From Catalinimonas niigatensis (GTDB taxonomy: Bacteria > Bacteroidota > Bacteroidia > Cytophagales > Cyclobacteriaceae): DNA of 64,000 nt. This document shows, piece after piece, positions 46,574 to 54,612 of the stretch. A program made the translations under genes and the position numbers. The notes under the pieces are model-generated. The model was not told where the DNA came from and made no database searches. It saw only the letters and a list, made by a program, of their open reading frames with translations. Where the stretch lies: positions 2,232,001-2,296,000 of the forward strand of contig NZ_CP119422.1 in NCBI RefSeq assembly GCF_030506285.1, in the 5' to 3' direction. Numbering within the stretch: the stretch's first letter is position 1; each line of letters starts with the position of its first letter.

Positions 46574-46592
46574 GCAGATTGTCTTAATCCAC
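46565..46592. terminator. inverted repeat covering both stop codons of recQ and its convergent neighbour
   Basis: GTGGATTAAG (46565-46574) pairs perfectly with CTTAATCCAC (46583-46592) over an 8-base loop. The left arm contains the recQ stop and the right arm the stop of the minus-strand gene, so both proteins end in Val-Asp. There is no T-run, so classical Rho-independent termination is not certain. Confidence 0.5.
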
Positions 46593-46859
46593 CTGAGGCT
46601 TAAATGCATCACTTACATCTATTAATTCCAGGTAAGGCTTTAAACACTTAGTGGTAGTAAAAGGAATAATGTTAGACACCTTGCTCTTACGGGTATCAAA
46701 CCAGATTTCTGCATAAAACTTACCAGTAAAGTATAAGAATACTTTTCTTCCGGCAAAGTAACGGCTGCATAGTAAAACTCCATTTCCCAGAATGAATTGA
46801 GTTCTTTCTTCTAGTGAAAGCCTATGAAAGGAATACAAATTATCCATGTGATTATACAT
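46584..46859 (-). CDS. small conserved-looking hypothetical protein
   Basis: This 91-residue protein has no named family that I can assign. It is soluble and compact, with MDNLYSFHRLSLEERTQFI at the start and FYAEIWFDTRKSKVSNI in the centre, and an alternating beta pattern after residue 30. A second ATG four codons downstream would also give a sensible start. It resembles, by recollection, short proteins found in other Cytophagales. The CTATTTTG sequence about 30 bases upstream is a weak promoter candidate. It converges on recQ. Confidence 0.65.
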   Translation of the reverse strand: MYNHMDNLYSFHRLSLEERTQFILGNGVLLCSRYFAGRKVFLYFTGKFYAEIWFDTRKSKVSNIIPFTTTKCLKPYLELIDVSDAFKPQVD

Positions 46860-47074
46860 ATTACTTTTTTTATGCAAAATAGCACATATGTATGAAAATA
46901 TCTAGCTTCCGTGCTTTTTTTTAGCACGATAATCTAAAAATTTACAATAATCGCAATACATAATGCCGTTTATTTAACTTTCTATATCAAATTGAAGATT
47001 ATTGAAAGTCAAATTCAATAAAGCTCAAGAAAGTTTTCCGATAGAAAAATACTTAAAATGTAAATATTAACCCA

Positions 47075-48568
47075 TCAATCATGATTTTTCTCATTAATCT
47101 TAGTTGATTTACTGATAATGATTCCAAAAAGTATTGAAATAATGAAAGATGGAAAAAGTTCGGCAATATGCTGAAAGTAAACCCCATATGTCGGGATAGC
47201 AGGAAACACGAACTTAAAAAGAGGAACACAAAGGAAGCCGCTGAGCATAGCTGAGATGGCCCCTTTCTCGGTAAAACCTTTCCAGAACAGAGATAGTAGG
47301 ATCACTGGACAAAAAGTGGCGGCAATTCCCGACCATCCAAAAATAACAAACCAGAAGATAGTGCGATTAGGCGATATCATTGCCACTGCTATAGCTAACA
47401 CAAGTGCGGCTAAGGATATAACAAAAGTAACTTTTCTTGAAAAGATTGATAATTTCTCATCTTTAATGTTAGGATGAAGTATCTTTTGATAGAAATCTCT
47501 GGCGATAGCGCTGGAAGCCAATACTAAAAGTGAGTCTATGGTAGACATGATGGCTGCTAAAATAGCGGCTATGTATAATCCACTGAGCACGTCAGGTAGC
47601 AGTTCTTCTACCAATAGGATAAGCACATTCTGTCCACCGTTACCTAAAACAGCTATCGGATCATCTACCGAGGTAGTAAAATGATAACGCCCAAGAATGC
47701 CTATGGTCACGGCAGAAACATTCATAAAAAGAGTAAGGCTTATAGCTACCCATTTTCCCCGGTCAATCTCAGCAGTACTTTTGATGGACATGTACCTTAC
47801 AAATAGCTGAGGTGACCCTAGGTATCCCAGTCCTATCATTAGAAATCCAGTTATTTTTGCTACACTCAAAGCAGTGAAGCCTTCTTCGCCCCAGATATTG
47901 AGCAAAGCCGGATCAAGAGCCTCAATTCCTTTGATCACTTCTGAGGGTGATTCAATACTCCATAAGAAATAAACAGGTAGTATGAGTAGGCCAATCACCA
48001 TAATTGATCCCTGAAAAACATCGGACCACGCGACCGCTACAAAACCTCCAAAAGCCATATAGGCAACTACAATGAGAAAGCCGAAAATAGCTCCGGTAAA
48101 ATAATTCCAGTTTAAAAATGTTTCAAAAGCAGTACCGGTAGCATCTATCTGCGCACTTACATAGATCATTACAAAAAGTGATAGCGCTGTAGCCGCTATG
48201 CCTCTAAGCCAGTGACTGCTTGCCTGAAAACGACTCTCCAGATAATCAGGGACAGTAATACTGTCGTAACGATCAGTGAGCTTTTTGAAAGGTTTGGCCA
48301 TAACAAACCAAGAGATAGCTTCGCCCAGCAAAGTACCTAAAGCTACCCAATACGCATACACTCCAAAGATAGCGCCCATACCAGTAAGGCCCAGCAGTAC
48401 CCAGGCAGAAGCACCGGTAGCCCTGGAAGAGAAAGCAGCTACCCAGAACCCCAGTTTTTTTCCTCCTACATAATAGTCTTTAATATCCTTAACTCTACCG
48501 GCAGCCAGATATCCAATGCCAAAAAGCACCAAAAAATAGATAAACAAGACAAGGTATTTGGATAGCAT
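47075..48568 (-). CDS. sodium:solute symporter (SSS family, PutP-like)
   Basis: This 497-residue protein has about 13 hydrophobic helices of the LeuT-like SSS family. The N-terminal part shows the motifs YYVGGKKLGFWVAAFSSRATGASAWVLLG and VPDYLESRF, close to sodium/proline symporters. The sodium-site region near GLYIAAILAAIMSTIDSLLVLASS is also typical. It starts 6 bases after the serine hydrolase gene on the same strand, so peptide or amino-acid release outside the cell may be coupled to uptake. The substrate is not proven. Confidence 0.88.
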   Translation of the reverse strand: MLSKYLVLFIYFLVLFGIGYLAAGRVKDIKDYYVGGKKLGFWVAAFSSRATGASAWVLLGLTGMGAIFGVYAYWVALGTLLGEAISWFVMAKPFKKLTDRYDSITVPDYLESRFQASSHWLRGIAATALSLFVMIYVSAQIDATGTAFETFLNWNYFTGAIFGFLIVVAYMAFGGFVAVAWSDVFQGSIMVIGLLILPVYFLWSIESPSEVIKGIEALDPALLNIWGEEGFTALSVAKITGFLMIGLGYLGSPQLFVRYMSIKSTAEIDRGKWVAISLTLFMNVSAVTIGILGRYHFTTSVDDPIAVLGNGGQNVLILLVEELLPDVLSGLYIAAILAAIMSTIDSLLVLASSAIARDFYQKILHPNIKDEKLSIFSRKVTFVISLAALVLAIAVAMISPNRTIFWFVIFGWSGIAATFCPVILLSLFWKGFTEKGAISAMLSGFLCVPLFKFVFPAIPTYGVYFQHIAELFPSFIISILFGIIISKSTKINEKNHD

Positions 48569-48574
48569 CAGCAG

Positions 48575-50089
48575 TTATTCAACCAAGCTGGTAAGCGCCC
48601 TTTGAGAAGCATTAAAAGTATTAATTTCTTTATCTGTCTTTTTAGGGTTGACACTCATAGATTTTTTGTAATAATAAGAGGCCTCTTTATATTTTTTGTC
48701 TTCATAGTATACATCTCCTAAAGTGTGAAAGGTTTTCCATCCCGGATTCACATTCGCATTAAGTTTGAAAAACTCAATGGCAGCAGCTTTCATATTTAAA
48801 GCCATAAGATCCCGCCCTAATGAAAGTAGTTCTTCTTCAGTATTCTCAAAATCATAAGGAAAGGATGCTGTGAGATGATAATACTGGCGTATAGCCTCCT
48901 CTACTCCTTTCTCTTTGGATATCTCGTACAATGAAGTACGAAGAGATCTTTTAGAAACCTCATAAGGAAGACCATAAAGCACATTTTTCACTTCCTGGGT
49001 GATCTCATTCATACGAGCTGTGCTTACATTGCCTGTATTGCTTAAGATAACGACCAGGTGTTCATCCTCCAGAAAACGAGCAATAAAAGAGCTATATCCT
49101 GCAATATGACCACTATGAAAGACCATTTCTGTCTCTTTGTTTCTACCAATGGATACCTTAGCGAGTCCCATACCATAGCCATAAGAATTACTATAAGGTG
49201 GTATCCATGTGTCGCTGGAATCGCTGTAAGGAGTCATCATCTCACGTAATCCTTTGCGAGAGAGCAGTTGATGAACATATAAAGCTCTATCCCACAAGTA
49301 CAAATCTTCAACGGTAGCATACATATTACCTGCTCCTTGTAAGTTAGCCATATGCATAGGACGTGCATTTTCATACTTTTCCAATTCCCGTACATACCCA
49401 TAAGCTCTTTTATCAAGAATTTTATCTCTATCATCAATACCTGAATTAGTCATTTTTGAAGGAGAAAAAATTCTTTTCTGCAAAAGTACTTCAAAGGGAA
49501 GGCCGCTTACTTTTTCTAAAATAACACTCAGCAAAAGGTAGCCTGAATTGTTATAACTATACCGAGTGCCAGGCTTGAATTCTAAATCACCACTGCAATA
49601 CTTTTTAACCAGTTGATCCATGTCATAGCGATTGACCAATGAGTCTGACCAAACGTAAGGAATACTGGTATAATTAGGAATACCAGAACGATGGGTAAGC
49701 AAATGATGGATGGTAACCTGATTACCAATATCACGACGGTACTCAGGATAATAGACAGAAATTGTACTATCCAGATGAATTCTTCCCTCTTCGTAAAATT
49801 GCATGATGAGCATAGCCGTAAACTGCTTGCTGATAGAGGCTATATCAAACCGACTATCCACCTGATTGGGTATGTTCCACTCCCTATTGGCCAGGCCAAA
49901 AGCATTTTTATAAATCACCTCTCCTTTTTCGGCTACCAGCACAGCTCCCTGAAAATGCTCATACGCATGGTATTTGCTAAAAATTTCACCAATGGCCTGG
50001 GTTTTATCGGTAGGTTGTGCTTCTGCATTCAGCATCACACAAAAGAAATACGCTAAGGCAAAGATTACTCTATTAAGTCTGACTTTCAT
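48575..50089 (-). CDS. exported serine hydrolase (class C beta-lactamase fold) with C-terminal TPR
   Basis: This 504-residue protein has a signal peptide (IFALAYFFCVMLN, cleaved after AEAQ), a serine hydrolase domain with the SxxK nucleophile (ASISKQFTAML near residue 74), the YxN motif (YSYNNSGYLLLS) and HSGHIAGYSS in the role of the KTG triad. A C-terminal helical tail with TPR units (TLGDVYYEDKKYKEASYYYKKSM) follows. The start at 50089 is chosen for the signal peptide. Members include D-aminopeptidases, esterases and PBP4-like enzymes. The specific activity is unknown. The next gene is a symporter. Confidence 0.88.
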   Translation of the reverse strand: MKVRLNRVIFALAYFFCVMLNAEAQPTDKTQAIGEIFSKYHAYEHFQGAVLVAEKGEVIYKNAFGLANREWNIPNQVDSRFDIASISKQFTAMLIMQFYEEGRIHLDSTISVYYPEYRRDIGNQVTIHHLLTHRSGIPNYTSIPYVWSDSLVNRYDMDQLVKKYCSGDLEFKPGTRYSYNNSGYLLLSVILEKVSGLPFEVLLQKRIFSPSKMTNSGIDDRDKILDKRAYGYVRELEKYENARPMHMANLQGAGNMYATVEDLYLWDRALYVHQLLSRKGLREMMTPYSDSSDTWIPPYSNSYGYGMGLAKVSIGRNKETEMVFHSGHIAGYSSFIARFLEDEHLVVILSNTGNVSTARMNEITQEVKNVLYGLPYEVSKRSLRTSLYEISKEKGVEEAIRQYYHLTASFPYDFENTEEELLSLGRDLMALNMKAAAIEFFKLNANVNPGWKTFHTLGDVYYEDKKYKEASYYYKKSMSVNPKKTDKEINTFNASQRALTSLVE

Positions 50090-50363
50090 AAAATTTCCTT
50101 TTAGCACAGGAAGTGATTTGATTATAAAGTTAACAATAAAAATAAAATTCATCATTTGAAAAAAATGAGCAGGAAGAATGACGTGATGGCACTTTTGCTA
50201 TGAAGATAAGAGGTGACTCTTTTTTGACTTTAAAACATGTGTAGGGTGGAAGGTTTTATTTAACAATTTTAATCGGTATATTTTAAATTGATTTACCTAA
50301 ATGGTATCATGATTGTTTAAGAGTAATTATTCTGAAGTAAAAAACCAGTGCAATTTGTCAGTA

Positions 50364-51560
50364 ATGAAAAAAACCAAAGCCAGATTATACTTCTTACTTT
50401 TCTTATTAGGTATACTAGCTTCAGGCAATCCTCTGTCAGCAAAAGGTACATTAGCCTCTGTTCCCTTTGAATTATACGGTGAGCATATTTTTATCAGACT
50501 TAGCATCAACGGTTCAGAGCCCCTTAATTTTATATTTGATACCGGGGCTGCCTCCACGGTGATTAGTCAACAAAAAGCTAGTCGTATCAAGCTTTCCAGC
50601 GATGGATTTACCTCAGTAAGAACCAATAAAGGTCCAGCTTTGGCTTATTATTCAAAATACAACAAGCTGAGGGTGGGTGAATTATCGGTAGATAATATCC
50701 GTATTTCTCAACTTACATTGGATCATCTGGATAAGGCTTTAGAAAGAAGAGTAGATGGAATCATTGGACACGATTTACTCAAACGATTCGTGATAATGGT
50801 CAATTATGATAAGTTTGCTTTAGATATATACGATCCTGTTGATTTTCAACCTCCTCAAAATTTCACAGCCCATCAGGTAGAATTAATTTCCGGAAGACCC
50901 TACATTCATGCTGCACTTACACTTGCCAATGGAGAGGTTCTTAAAGGAAAATTGCAAATAGATAATGGTTCAGGCTCATCTATTACTGTTTATTCTCCTT
51001 TTGTAGACGCACATAAGCTTTTTACCAAGGTAGGGCGTACAGAACTGATTTACACCATGAGTTTTGCCGGACTTATCGACAAAAACTACGCCGGTAGATT
51101 AACAGGTTTGGATGTTGGTAATTACCAAATGACCAATGTACCTATTCGCCTTAATCGTTCGGAATATCAAAAACGGGCTTTCAAAGATGGGGTAGGACAC
51201 ATAGGAAATGGCTTACTTAAGCGATTTAATATTGCTTTTGATTATACTAACGGCATCACTTACTGGTATCCAAATAATTCTTTTGTGGAAGAATTCAAAG
51301 ATGCATACTCCGGACTCGTTGTTAAATCTGATCAGAAAAAAGACCGTATCTTCATCAAATATGTCTTTGACAATTCTCCTGCTTCTGTTGCCGGCCTTGC
51401 TAAAGATGATGAGATTGTAATGATCAATAATATAAAAACAGAAGGCCGCTCCTCTTATGAAGTCAGCGGCCTTCTGAATCAGACTGCCCGTAATATTGAA
51501 ATTGTGGTCAAGAGAAATAACGAACTTAAGAAGTTGAGCTTGCAACCCAAAACGCTTTAG
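50364..51560 (+). CDS. exported retropepsin-like aspartic protease with PDZ domain
   Basis: This 398-residue protein has an N-terminal hydrophobic signal (YFLLFLLGILASG), a double-domain retropepsin-like region with FIFDTGAAST near residue 53 and a second site IDNGSGSSITV near residue 205, and a C-terminal PDZ domain (VFDNSPASVAGLAKDDEIVMINN). The first DTG matches active aspartic proteases, while the second is altered to DNGSG. I start at the ATG at 50364; the upstream ATG at 50313 would put 17 polar residues before the signal. It ends one base from the convergent transglutaminase gene. The target is unknown. Confidence 0.85.
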   Translation: MKKTKARLYFLLFLLGILASGNPLSAKGTLASVPFELYGEHIFIRLSINGSEPLNFIFDTGAASTVISQQKASRIKLSSDGFTSVRTNKGPALAYYSKYNKLRVGELSVDNIRISQLTLDHLDKALERRVDGIIGHDLLKRFVIMVNYDKFALDIYDPVDFQPPQNFTAHQVELISGRPYIHAALTLANGEVLKGKLQIDNGSGSSITVYSPFVDAHKLFTKVGRTELIYTMSFAGLIDKNYAGRLTGLDVGNYQMTNVPIRLNRSEYQKRAFKDGVGHIGNGLLKRFNIAFDYTNGITYWYPNNSFVEEFKDAYSGLVVKSDQKKDRIFIKYVFDNSPASVAGLAKDDEIVMINNIKTEGRSSYEVSGLLNQTARNIEIVVKRNNELKKLSLQPKTL

Positions 51561-51561
51561 A

Positions 51562-52605
51562 TCAGCCTTTCAATGCCGCCTTCATAGCTTTCAGATTATC
51601 TTCGCTATGCTTAATATTTTTACTTACAAAATCTTTTTCTACATCAGCACTGCCATCTTTTACCTTTTGTAGCAATCCATAAGCTTTTTTCAGATACTGT
51701 AGGGCTTCTTCTTGCGAGCCAACAACTTCCTGAATTTCTTCACGCGACTTTAGTTCTCTTTTCACATTACTCATGATGTGATGCGCATAGTTCATATAAG
51801 CACGCGCCATCACCACATGATTGGCAGAGTTAAACAAATATGCTTCTTCCGCCAGTTTGAGCTCCTGATCTGCTCCATCCAGCTTTTCTATGGCTAAAAT
51901 TTGTTGATTGTAATTCTCACATTTTTTATTGGCAGCCAGCTCCTGTGCTATCGCTGCATCACCCCCTGTAAAAGCCTGCATACTTATCGGACAATCCAGC
52001 AACTGCCACATAGGTTGCAGGGGCATATGGTCCTTAATAAAGATTTTAGGATCACTAAGAAAATATTGTTCATTGAATTTGGATACATACTGCATCTTAT
52101 CATTCAAACCACCAGCGCCCCAGGTAGCATCCAACAGATACCACTTTCCATCAAGATACACAGCATTCCAGGCATGATCTGCAGTACTAAAATCCTTGCG
52201 GTTCTGGTTGCCAAAGCCTTTACTATATCCGGCTACCAGCTGACTTTTAATTCCTACTTCCTGAGAGAGAGCCGTGAACAAATCAGCATACCCCTGGCAA
52301 ACAGCTTTTCTCTTTTTTAAAACATCTTCTGCAGTAATCGTCAATGAAGATCCTGGACGATAAGTCCGGAACAGATTTACATCATAGGCGATATTTTCAG
52401 CCATCCACACATAAAAACTTCTGACCTTCTCAAAGTCATTTTTTGCCGGTTTGACTAAATACCGAGCCAGTTCCTGTACATTCTTTGCATATTTTGCCGG
52501 AGTGCTTCTGGCATGCATATCTATCTCCGAGTATTCAGAGGGGGGATTTGCTAATACTACTTGAGCTAGTAAAAGCAAAAAGCTTAGCAACTTTAACTTT
52601 TTCAT
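51562..52605 (-). CDS. exported transglutaminase-like protein
   Basis: This 347-residue protein has a signal peptide (LLSFLLLLAQVVLA) and a transglutaminase-like core with the Cys-His-Asp triad: KAVCQGYADLFTALSQE near residue 104, TADHAWNAVYLDG near residue 140, and YLLDATWGAGG near residue 158. The C-terminal part is helical and charged. Such envelope proteins can be cysteine proteases or cross-linking enzymes. The neighbouring aspartic protease is convergent with a one-base gap. The natural substrate is unknown. Confidence 0.85.
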   Translation of the reverse strand: MKKLKLLSFLLLLAQVVLANPPSEYSEIDMHARSTPAKYAKNVQELARYLVKPAKNDFEKVRSFYVWMAENIAYDVNLFRTYRPGSSLTITAEDVLKKRKAVCQGYADLFTALSQEVGIKSQLVAGYSKGFGNQNRKDFSTADHAWNAVYLDGKWYLLDATWGAGGLNDKMQYVSKFNEQYFLSDPKIFIKDHMPLQPMWQLLDCPISMQAFTGGDAAIAQELAANKKCENYNQQILAIEKLDGADQELKLAEEAYLFNSANHVVMARAYMNYAHHIMSNVKRELKSREEIQEVVGSQEEALQYLKKAYGLLQKVKDGSADVEKDFVSKNIKHSEDNLKAMKAALKG

Positions 52606-52680
52606 AACACCTTTTTTTCAAATGTCATGGATTAGCTGATATTTTCTAACCCACAACCATTGGTTTTCTTACACAGGTTT

Positions 52681-52688
52681 CAAAGCTA
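52681..52688 (-). promoter_or_regulatory. -7 box TAGCTTTG for the transglutaminase-like gene
   Basis: TAGCTTTG on the minus strand matches TAnnTTTG perfectly and would give a leader of about 70 bases. It lies just after the ettA stop. No upstream TTTG is found at ideal spacing. Confidence 0.4.
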
Positions 52689-52714
52689 ACGTTGTTCATG
52701 CCAGATTAATTTCC

Positions 52715-54394
52715 TCAGGCTATCTTCTTGTATTTAATTCGTTTAGGTTCTGTATCTCCTAATCTCTTCTTTCGGTTTTCTTCATAGTCTGTGAAATTAC
52801 CCTCATACCAATACACCTGAGAGTCTCCTTCAAAGGCCAGAATATGCGTAGCTACCCTGTCCAGAAACCAACGGTCGTGGGTAATGATCACTGCGCATCC
52901 TGCAAAGCTTTCCAGCGCCTCTTCTAATGCACGTAGCGTATTGACATCCAGATCGTTGGTAGGCTCATCCAGTAAGAGCAAATTGGCACCTTTTTTCAGT
53001 ATCATAGCCAGATGTACGCGGTTGCGCTCACCACCAGATAGCTTACCTACCTTTTTCTCCTGATCGGCGCCATTAAAATTAAACTTGCTGACATATGCCC
53101 GGGAATTGACTTGTTTACCTCCCAGATCTATGAGCTCATTACCATCTGAGATGGTTTCCCATACACTTTTCTCAGGGTTTAGTACATCGTGCTCCTGGTC
53201 TACGTAAGCTAGCTCTACTGTAGGGCCCAGATCAATCTTACCACCATCAGGCTTATCTTTGCCGGTAATGAGGTTGAACAAGGTGGTCTTACCCGCCCCA
53301 TTAGGACCAATAATGCCTACGATGCCTGCCTGGGGCAAATTAAACGTAAGATCTTCATAAAGAAGCTTGTCACCAAAGGCTTTAGAGACATGTTCTGCTT
53401 CCAACACCTTGTTTCCCAGCCGGGGTCCGGGTGGAATAAACAGCTCAAGTTTGGATTCCCGTTCTTTGGCTTCTTCACCAAAAAGGCTGTCATAAGCATT
53501 CAGACGGGCTTTGCCCTTGGCCTGTCTGCCCTTGGGAGTCATACGGATCCAATCCAGTTCACGCTGTAAAGTTTTTTGTCTTTTGGATTCTGTCTTTTCT
53601 TCTTCAGACAACCTTTTTTGCTTCTGCTCCAGCCAACTGGAATAGTTACCTTTCCAGGGGATACCCTCTCCTCTATCCAGTTCCAGTATCCAACCGGCTA
53701 CATTATCCAGAAAATAACGGTCGTGAGTAACGGCAATCACGGTACCCTTATATTGCTGAAGGTGTTGTTCTAGCCAGAGTACCGACTCTGCGTCCAAGTG
53801 GTTGGTAGGTTCATCTAATAGTAAAACATCCGGCTCCTGGAGTAACAGACGGCACAAGGCTACTCTTCTTTTCTCCCCACCCGATAAAGTACCCACTTTA
53901 GCATCAGAAGGTGGCGTGCGAAGTGCGTCCATTGCCCTTTCTAGTCTAGTATCCAGCTCCCACGCATTTACTCTATCCAGTTCTTCCTGAATTTTACCCT
54001 GTTTATCTATCAGTTTTTGCATACCATCAGGATCTTCCATTACCGCAGGGTCAGCAAATTGCTCATTTACTTTCTCAAATTCTTTAAGCAGGTCTACAAT
54101 TTCCTGCACACCTTCTTCCACTACCTCCTTGACCGTTTTATCAAGGTCAAGCTTAGGCTCCTGCTCCAGCATACCTACCGAATAACCTGGAGAGAATACA
54201 ACTTCCCCCTGATAACTCTTTTCTGTACCGGCAATAATTCTTAGCAAAGTAGACTTTCCAGAGCCATTAAGGCCAATCACTCCGATCTTTGCACCATAAA
54301 AAAAGGATAAATATATATTTTTCAGTACCTGTTTCTGGGGAGGATAAATTTTATTGACCCCTGACATGGAAAAAATAATTTTTTCATTACTCAT
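52715..54394 (-). CDS. ettA: energy-dependent translational throttle protein EttA
   Basis: EttA is an ABC-F protein that binds the ribosomal E site and gates early elongation by ATP level. The 559-residue product has two ABC domains: Walker A GLNGSGKSTLLRI near residue 40 with LSGGEKRRVALCRLLL, and GPNGAGKTTLFNLI near residue 360 with LSGGERNRVHLAMIL. They are separated by the charged linker around KRLSEEEKTESKRQKTLQRE. No membrane domain is present. Length and the C-terminal basic tail match EttA rather than other ABC-F groups. Confidence 0.93.
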   Translation of the reverse strand: MSNEKIIFSMSGVNKIYPPQKQVLKNIYLSFFYGAKIGVIGLNGSGKSTLLRIIAGTEKSYQGEVVFSPGYSVGMLEQEPKLDLDKTVKEVVEEGVQEIVDLLKEFEKVNEQFADPAVMEDPDGMQKLIDKQGKIQEELDRVNAWELDTRLERAMDALRTPPSDAKVGTLSGGEKRRVALCRLLLQEPDVLLLDEPTNHLDAESVLWLEQHLQQYKGTVIAVTHDRYFLDNVAGWILELDRGEGIPWKGNYSSWLEQKQKRLSEEEKTESKRQKTLQRELDWIRMTPKGRQAKGKARLNAYDSLFGEEAKERESKLELFIPPGPRLGNKVLEAEHVSKAFGDKLLYEDLTFNLPQAGIVGIIGPNGAGKTTLFNLITGKDKPDGGKIDLGPTVELAYVDQEHDVLNPEKSVWETISDGNELIDLGGKQVNSRAYVSKFNFNGADQEKKVGKLSGGERNRVHLAMILKKGANLLLLDEPTNDLDVNTLRALEEALESFAGCAVIITHDRWFLDRVATHILAFEGDSQVYWYEGNFTDYEENRKKRLGDTEPKRIKYKKIA

Positions 54395-54505
54395 GATATA
54401 CTCAATTTAATTACTTATAGTGATGGATAAGCTTAAGATCTAATAAAAAAAATAGCCTGCAAAGATTAATGGATGAAGAATAACAAATTAATTATAAATT
54501 CAACA

Positions 54506-54513
54506 TATTTTTG
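54506..54513 (+). promoter_or_regulatory. -7 box TATTTTTG for the DUF349 gene
   Basis: TATTTTTG is a perfect TAnnTTTG match 99 bases before the GTG start at 54613. The long leader has no strong hairpin that I can see. The -33 element is unclear. Confidence 0.45.
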
Positions 54514-54612
54514 CGCGTAGCACAAAATTTAATTATCATCGTAAAGGGTAAAATATGCCTTGACATAGCGCCTTTTACAGCTAATAATCAATCTTAATTA
54601 AACGTTAGAAAA

